DNA of 64,000 nt, from positions 46,107,822 through 46,171,821 of the forward strand of contig OX365955.1 in NCBI GenBank assembly GCA_947247005.1, written 5' to 3'. The translations under genes were made by a program, and so were the position numbers. Shown piece by piece: positions 39,801 to 48,800 of this stretch (positions are counted from its first letter, which is position 1; each line of letters starts with the position of its first letter). The stretch is from Spisula solida. Lineage: Eukaryota > Mollusca > Bivalvia > Venerida > Mactridae. The notes below the pieces were generated by a model. The model did not search any database. It was not told the DNA's origin and worked only from the letters and a program-made list of their open reading frames with translations.

Positions 39801-42800
39801 AACTCATGTTAATCAACATGTCTGTATGTGAGACTGTCTGTTAGGGCTGCATACCGTTTTCGATATAAATCAAATACCGGTATTTTGCGTTTGATCGATA
39901 CATCGTATCGAACGTGTCCGTATCGGTCAAAACATCGATCAACAAAAATACACAACAAAATCCCCAATTTCAGTTAAATTTTCGGTAATCTACTTGTTTC
40001 GTCTCAAAATGGTCAGGTCGTCGACGCAGCATATATCCGAGTGAATCTAATTTTCAAACAAGATTCTGCTTTGCAAACTACTCATGCAATTTAAACATGT
40101 ATAAATAGGTTGTTTATCACATATCTCAAGCCTGAAGTGATTGTGTTCCGCAAGTTGAATGCATGTTGTAAGTCTGCAAGTCGTTTATTGTCAAAACAAA
40201 ATATCAAATGATATATCGAATATCGATCATTTTGTATTGATACAAATATCGTATCGAACATTTTAACCGATACGCAGCCCTACTGTCTGTGATTGTATTC
40301 ATCATGCATGTTCAGGATTTATATACTCAGCGTCAATGAAAAGTTACCACCCTATTCTTCAATGTTGGCCTCAAAGAGTGTTGCTCTAGAGAGGTTGAAT
40401 GTAGTAAAACAATGGATAGTCTTGTAAATACGAGGATAATAACTGACCACTATAATAATTATATTCTAGGTACGACCAGGTATGGACTTGTCTAAGGTAG
40501 TGCTTCCTACATTCATCCTAGAACCTCGATCATTTCTAGACAAACTAACAGATTACTACTATCATTGTGATATTCTCTCGGAGTAAGTTCAGGGCCTCGG
40601 CTGGTATTCACAAAGCATCTTAAGGGAAATCTTAAATATTTTGACATAATTGAAAAAATTGAGCTGCACGTATTTCCTAAGAAACGAAGAATAACCCATG
40701 TCGTCTTTGTGATTATTGTAGCTCTTTACATAATGCTTCTAAATTAGGTTTTAAAAATTATAATCTTGGATTTTTCCTTTTAGCTAATACAGTTAAGGAA
40801 ATTTTAAGATTTTAAGAAAATTCTAAGTTTTCCCTTAAGATGCTTTGTGAATACCACCCCAGGAATTTTAACAACCAATATTTACACTCGGCACTCAAAT
40901 ATTGAAATTCACTCTTTTGAGGTTCATATAGGTACTTTTTTTAGAGCAATAAGTTGTAAGAATGTTAAATTGGTACTAAAAGTTTATATTGGTTTACTTC
41001 CTAGTATAATTAAGTGCATTTGTAAGCTATAATTGCAATTCATTAGTTTGAGTGCTGAGTGTGGCACTCAGATTCAATAATGAAATTTACACCTCATAAG
41101 TAGTTCACAATGGCAAAGAAAATGTATCAAATGTTATTATCAACACTTGTTAACTATCTTATATATTTTCCTTATTTAAATTTGCAATCTAGGACTAATT
41201 ATAACTCATTTTCAATATTTGAGTGCCGAGTGCTGAGTATAAGTATTGGTTGTAATACCAGGTCTGTTTGTTTGTTTCTTCACCTTTTCCAACAACTCTA
41301 AGTTGACTTATTGTAACCAGTTTTCCTAAATCATCAGTTAGCACTAACTTGCACCTTCAGCAGGCAACCAACAACACCCTCCATATATAGGCTCTTTATG
41401 CAACCTCGGTATTGGCACAAACTCAGTAATGAATTTTTTTTTTTAAATGCCGAGCATAGCCTTTATTTGCCAGTCAGCTTTGTGCTGAAATATGGCAGGC
41501 ATATATATATGTGTGCCTCCCCCGAATTTGAACCCGGGTCGCCAGATTAGACGGCAAGCACACAAACCATTGAACCATGGAGGCCACATCACTCAGTAAT
41601 GAGATTAGTTTTAAAGGTTATTAACTGGGTTCTTTTTTATTGAGATTTAACTGAACATGATCAACTTTGTATTTCATGTCTATTGTGCATCTACCGTCTT
41701 GGTGACAACACAGCTGTCTGTAGCGCTATTACACAGTGAAACATGTAAATTATATCCCGTCTGACATTCAGGTTGAAATCTATATCCTTACATCTTCCTA
41801 CATGCTTATGCTGTTGAATTATGTTCTTACACTGTAAAAGCATTTATTTTCATGAGGCTAAATTTTTGTGAAATCCTTCTTCTGAAGTAGTTCACATATT
41901 GCTGTATTGCAGTTGGATTCCCCGTTGTTTGACAATGTATGGGTGATTGTTTTCGATGTTATGTCTGGTAGATTCTGTCTAGTATATGTTTGAACTTTTA
42001 TTACAGAGCTGTGTTACAGGAAGATCCATATTCCAGAATGAAGTCTGTAGTAAAGTGGTATTTATCTGGCTTTTATAAGAAACCAAAGGTAATTTAGTCA
42101 CAGCCAACTCTCATGTCTGGTCACAGTTAATCAAATTTTAATAATAAGTTTCTCAGAATTCCAGACTTAATTTTCAGGAACTTTCAAGTAAGAAAATGAT
42201 TCACACAATGTTCTGTGCATCTACTGTGTGGGATATAATGTACTGTGACCTTTACTATTTTTGACTGTTCAAATGGTTTCCGTTCAATAACACTTTGCCC
42301 TAGGATCTTCCAACTTTACATGGAGGTTGGTCACCAACAGTAGATGACCCCTATTGATTTTGAGGTCAAAGGGCAAGGTCACTGTGATCTTTTCCATTTC
42401 TGACTATTGGGCTGCCATGGGGGCATACATGTTTTACAAACATCTCTTGTTTGTTGTCATTGTTGTAAAATACCTGTTCCATTTTAACGCCTTAGGAAGA
42501 GACAAATGAATATTAAGTTTATTTCTTTGCACAAGTCAGTCAGTTAGGCCAGGATTTTCAAACATATGCAGGTTTGTTATGACCAGTATATGAGTCTATT
42601 GATTTTGAAGTTTGTAGGTCAAAAGGTCAAGGTCATTGTAACCTTGAAAATAAAATATATAAAATATTATGCTGCCATGTTTTATAAACAGTTCTTTATA
42701 ATATCTTATTTGTATCTTTAATTTCAGGGCCTTAAGAAACCTATTTATAATCACAGTGACCTTTAAAATAAACAAATATTATGCTGCCATCTTTTTTAAG

Positions 42801-45800
42801 CATTTCTTGATAATATCTTATTTGTATCTTTGATTTGTAGGGCCTTAAGAAACCTTATAATCACAGTGACCTTTAAAATAAACAAATATTATGCTGCCAT
42901 CTTTTTTAAGCATTTCTTGATAATATCTTATTTGTATCTTTGATTTGTAGGGCCTTAAGAAACCTTATAATCCTATAATTGGTGAAGTATACCGATGTTA
43001 CTGGCATCATCCAAACACCAACAGTCGTACATTCTATATCGCCGAGCAACTATCCCATCATCCTCCAGTCACAGGCTTCTATGTAACCAATAGAAAAGAT
43101 GGTTTCAACATATGTGGCAGTATTCTTGCAAAGTCCAAGTTCTACGGTATTTATTTACCCTCTTACAGTACTGGCTTTTCTGTTTTTATAAATCATCAAG
43201 TTATATGGATCCTCTAAAAACTTCTGACTGTCTAGAACTATTAGTGTCTGGCTTGATGTAATCAATAGCTACAACAAGAAACAATATTGCATTATGATAC
43301 TAATGTTTTATTTATTCATGAAATCTAGCCATGTCAGTAGTTATTGTGTGGCAACATTGAACTGGTCTCTTTATTCTTTGTGTGTTTGATTCATCATGAT
43401 GCTTACATATTTATAACTGTAACACACTTTGTATTATGTTTGATTGTGTATGGCCAGAGGTATATTTAATGCGATCAACTTTTTGACAAGTTTTTAAAAT
43501 TTGCAATGTACAGTAAAAAAGTTTTTACTTGTTAAAATAACAACTTGATAGGACGGATATAGATATTCCGTATTGCCCATAGTCTTTACAATATCATGTA
43601 CACAGTTTAAAGATGCCATCAAGTTGAGTGAGTTTATTTTAGCCCTGAAGGAAGTGGTAGGTAGAAGGTTCAAATCTGGATAAGGGTCTGTTCTGATGAG
43701 GAGTTGTACAGCTAGTTAAATAATGGTTACTGTGATACCTATCTGCCCGGTTTACTTCCTAAAGCCTTGGTCACACTGAGGAATTCTACATCGGCGATGT
43801 TCTCCCAATTTCTTCCAATACCACCCGAATCATCACAATTCCTTCTGATATCACAAACTGTCTCATGACCTCCTCCAAGCTTCCGTTAGACCACGGGGAA
43901 CATGTTCCTGATGCCCTGATAGCTCATAAATTTCCATAGGGAGTTTATTGCTGATGCAAAAAATGTTCAGTGGAACCTAGGCTTGACATTGAAACGAAGG
44001 AAGTATATATGATCAGATATAAGTATAGGTATCTCGTGAACCAATCAAATAACTTACCTTATAATAAATAACACTTTACTGCACTTTCAGGAAATTCACT
44101 GTCTGCCTTGTTGGAAGGAACTGCTAAGTTAGCATTTCTGAAACGTGGAGAAGACTATTATATAACCATGCCTTATGCTCATTGTAAAGGTATATTACTC
44201 TTTATTGTGTTTAGTGCCATTTACCAATAATTTTCCATTGATATACATAACAATCAGTTGATCTACCCAGTTTCATGTAGTTTATACTAATTTATTTAAG
44301 GTCAATTGTGAAGCAAGTTTTTCCAACTTATATTAATCACTCTCGACACCTCATTCCTGATGTAATCCATCGCCACGAGGGTATGAGAGAAGAGAAGCCA
44401 GTTTCCCTTTTATGCTGAGCGTCTAGCAAGGGAATTTCTGGTACCATTTTTATTTCGTCTTTGGTATGACGCGGCCAGGGATCGAACCCGAGACCTCCCG
44501 CATTCGAAGCGAACGCTCAACCACTAGGCTATTGAGGAGGCGGTTTCATGTGAATAAACTATCAAGCAGGACTAACTTGCTCTTCTACAAGCAATTTGCG
44601 ACTTCTCCACATGAGCAGAGCAGGACTTGACTGTAGCCTATCTCATGGAAAAAACCTATTCAACCCAGTATTTAAGTAAAGTATACAATAATCTGTGTTA
44701 GTTGAAGGCTCTGCTGGATGCCTGCAGCTTGAAACCCCTGATTTATTCAGGTTTCAAAATCTCAGTATAGTAGAAACCCTGATACTTATAGGGTCATGAA
44801 AACATGCAACCATTGTGTATATAATTATGTGAAAAGGTAAACCCATAAAGTGTAGGGTTAAACCTTCAACACCCAGTAATGAGTATAGGCAGTATGGAAG
44901 TGATTTCACAGCATATAGACTTTGTCACTGTATGACTTATTTGGAGACTACAATTTAACTTGTATGACCTATTGCGAGCAAATGCATCTGTGATTTTCAG
45001 TCACTGTATGACTTATTGCAATAACCGGAAGTTAACTTGTTTATACACTCTGGGTTTTGCAGTAGTTGTATTATTTCAGGTATATTGATAGTATGGTAGT
45101 GGTTTTACAGTAGTTGTATTATTTCAGGTATATTGATAGTATGGTAGTGGTTTACAGTAGTTGTATTATTTCAGGTATATTGCTAGTATGGTAGTGGTTT
45201 ACAGTAGTTGTATTATTTCAGGTATATTGATAGTATGGTAGTGGTTTACAGTAGTTGTATTATTTCAGGTATATTGATAGTATGGTAGTGGGTTTACAGT
45301 AGTTGTATATTATTTCAGGTATATTGATTGGAACATTAACGATGGAGATGGGCGGTAAAGTTAGTATCAGTTGTCCTAAAACAGGATATAAATGTGATCT
45401 CGAATTTAAACTTAAGGTACGATCATTTCTTATATTGAAATACTTTACCCACTATTCACTGAGAATTAAAGTGTAATTACATCTCACACATAATTGTAGT
45501 GGGGTAGACATATTGATTTTGTGCTGAATGGATGTCAGAAAGTTTGTCTGTGCTTGTTCTCCTTAACCACTGGTCTGATTTCAATGAAACCTCACATGAA
45601 TAGTTGACCACTGGTCTGATTTCAATGAAACCTCACATGAATAGTTGACCACTGGTCTGATTTCAATGAAACCTCACATGAATAGTTGACCACTGGTCTG
45701 ATTTCAATGAAACCTCACATGAATAGTTGACCACTGGTCTGATTTCAATGAAACCTCACATGAATAGTTGACCACTGGTCTGATTTCAATGAAACCACAC

Positions 45801-48800
45801 ATGAATAGTTGGTACCAAGCTTAATCGTGCGCATTGTCAGGAATTGTAGGTTAGATGATAATTGCCAGAGTTACTTCCCTTTGTGGGAAACATACATTTT
45901 TGTGTCAAAACCCTTCCAGTTTCTGTTATGAGTCAGTGATTGGTTTGAACATTTATTACATGTACAGATATCTGCTCTTATCACATCGTAGGCATAGCTT
46001 TCGACAGGTTGATATTTCATGTGACTCTTAAAAACTGGCTGGAATTTTAACATGCATGTAAATATAAATTTGTCAACAGAGTTGTGGCCCTTGTTCTAAA
46101 ACATGTTTTTGTCATGCAAATAATTGCCATACTTTGTGTTGATCTAACTCCGAACATTCTGTTATATTTACAGCCATTCCTTGGCATAGGAGAAGCTTCC
46201 AATAAAATTGCCAACAGAGTTGTGGCCCTTGTTAATCCCGTACCGGTTTTAGACCGGAGGGGACTATAGGTTTGCCCTCCGTCCATCCGTCTGTCTGTCA
46301 AAAATCTGGATCCTTACATAACAGGAACAGTTTCCAAGCTAGGTTTATGAAACTTTATGTGGATAGCGGGCAATAAGGGGAATATGCTCTTCTAAAAATG
46401 TTTTGATTCCGACAAAATATGTGGTTGCTTGAAATGTCTTCAAACTGGTAGGGGACTTCTGTATTGCTTGCCATTCTTAATGACTTGTTTTAAAACATGT
46501 TTTTATCATGTAAATAATTGCCATACTTTGTGTTGATCTAACTGCCAACATTCTTTATTATTTACAGCCATTCCTTGGCATAGGAGAAGCTTCCAATAAA
46601 ATTGTAGGTAAAATTAAAATGGGTGCTGATACTTTAGCTAATATAGAAGGACATTGGGATCAGGAAATCTATATCAAGGACAAAGCTTCAGGGGTAAGTA
46701 TATATCTTACAATACTATTTTATGCCCTGGCATCTACTGATGTAGGAGGCATATAGTAATTGTCCTGTCCGTCCGTTCGAAAATATTAACTAAAACTTTC
46801 AAATCGTTGAAACTCAAATATGTTTTAAGTCCATCAAGGCATTGCTTTCAAACTTGGCATACTTGTTTACAATCATTATCACCTTACATTGTTAAAGCCA
46901 TGTAACACTATCCAACATTTTAACAGAATTATTGCCCCTGATTGACCTAGCTAGTTTTTATGGACAAGACTTCCACCGGGGCATAAGCATTTATTAAACA
47001 CAGTCTTGTTATTTTAGGTAGTTCTACAACTTATACTAATCACTTTCGAAAATGTGCATAATGTATCTTTATTGTTTTATATATGTATATTAAATTTCTT
47101 GTGTGGATTTTAATTCGTTTAAGCACATACATTAGCCTTATTGTTTTGTTAAATAACATGATGCCAAGATGTACTGCCAAAATCTGATAAACAAAAATTA
47201 GAATAAATGGTTTTAAGTTTTTTTGCATACTCAAGGGAGAGCACTGCATTGGACATTTGACAGAGTAAAATTATGAGTTGTTTCCCTTGAATATATTTTG
47301 CACAGTGATATTTCAGGTGTAAAATGGTTATATATTTTCAGGAGTCCTCATTATTCTTCTCTCCTACACCTGAAGTTAAGTCTGGTAGATTGAAGAAGTA
47401 CACAGTTCCCCTAGAGCTACAGGGGGACATGGAATCAGAAAGGTATTGTATTACATGGCTAGATGTACCACATATTTGTGGGTATTGAATTTCGTGGATT
47501 TTGATAAAAAAAACTGAAGAAGCCTTCTGGGCGTTGAAACGTTACTGATTGAATGAATATTTGTTAAATGTTATTTGTGTTTAGTGGTTATATTTTGATA
47601 AAAAATGCATTTTAGTGGGGTCGTAAGTTTGTGGATTACAGAACATGAAAGGGTTAACCCATATCTCACTTTGAAAGGTCGATTAATCCTGGAGATTAGA
47701 TTTTGTGGTCGAGTTCAACAACAAAATCAAAGAAAATTCAACTCCCTCGAAAAATACAGTACCTGGCTAGCTTAGTTGGCCAAGAGCTAAACACTGTCAT
47801 CTTGAAGATTCAGTTACAAAAAGATTCAACAGTAACAGTAGAGCATGAAAAGCACAAAACAGAAATTAGTACAAATTGCTTGTTCTGCATGAAAGTGGCC
47901 CCTGCCAAAATGACTAATAATGAAATAGGATAAGTTTGGATTGATTAATATGAACTAAGGCACAGCCTATTTTAGCGAATTATATCTTAACTATTAAAGA
48001 ACAGCTTAGCTATATCATTTACACTAGGCAAGTTGATTTAACCTAGAAGTTATTAAAATCCCAATTCATTATTCAACTTATTATGAAATGTCAAATACTT
48101 TCTGGTCCGACTCCACATGTACTGTATGGTTGTAAGTTGTTGAGGTTCAAAAACGGCAGAAAAGGTAACATGATCACCCAGTACAGAATGATTGCTGATC
48201 ATACATGTATGATTCATAAATGTACAGTCAGTAGAAAATTTGTGACATTTTTGGGTACGAAGTAACAAAGGACGATACAGTACGATTACGAACCTGCTTT
48301 CACTGCACTGTATAACTATGTTGTTTATGTCTATAAAAATACGATTTTCCTTGTTTAAAACAAGTACTTTCATGGCGTAATCAGTTGATCAATAACTGCT
48401 TATAGGCAGGCTGTCACGTCCAGTGTTTTCTCTTCCAATCGTTCCTATTCCAAGATGACAGTCGATGAAAGTGCTATACTAAGCAACTGAGCATTTATCT
48501 CCCTTATTTTAAAATGTGTTCTAGATAGGCCTACTAGAGTTTATGGAATATTTTTAAACATTATTAAAATATAAAAGAAAATTTATGAGCTACAGAATAA
48601 CGCATTTTAGGAAACTTTTGTTATTCTATTGGCGGCCATTTTTCAGTATCTTTCTGTAACTTCGAAACTGTAACACAAATTTTCATATCCATTAGTGAAT
48701 TCAAACTCTGACCAAACCACGTGACCCGTTGACTTAATGCGAAATTTTTAGGGGGCAATGCGCCCGAAAATTCGCTATTATTAGGTTCTAAAATTGTTAT

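Noticed and set aside
44440..44545. Possible functional tRNA gene on the minus strand
   Set aside because: The A and B boxes are good, but no convincing acceptor-stem pairing or discriminator was seen and the sequence continues into a SINE-like body.
46084..46269. 61-codon ORF containing [12 protein letters not shown], a second ORP exon
   Set aside because: It is the partial duplicate of exon 13: only the first 37 exon bases match, there is no donor, and it runs into a dispersed repeat and stops.
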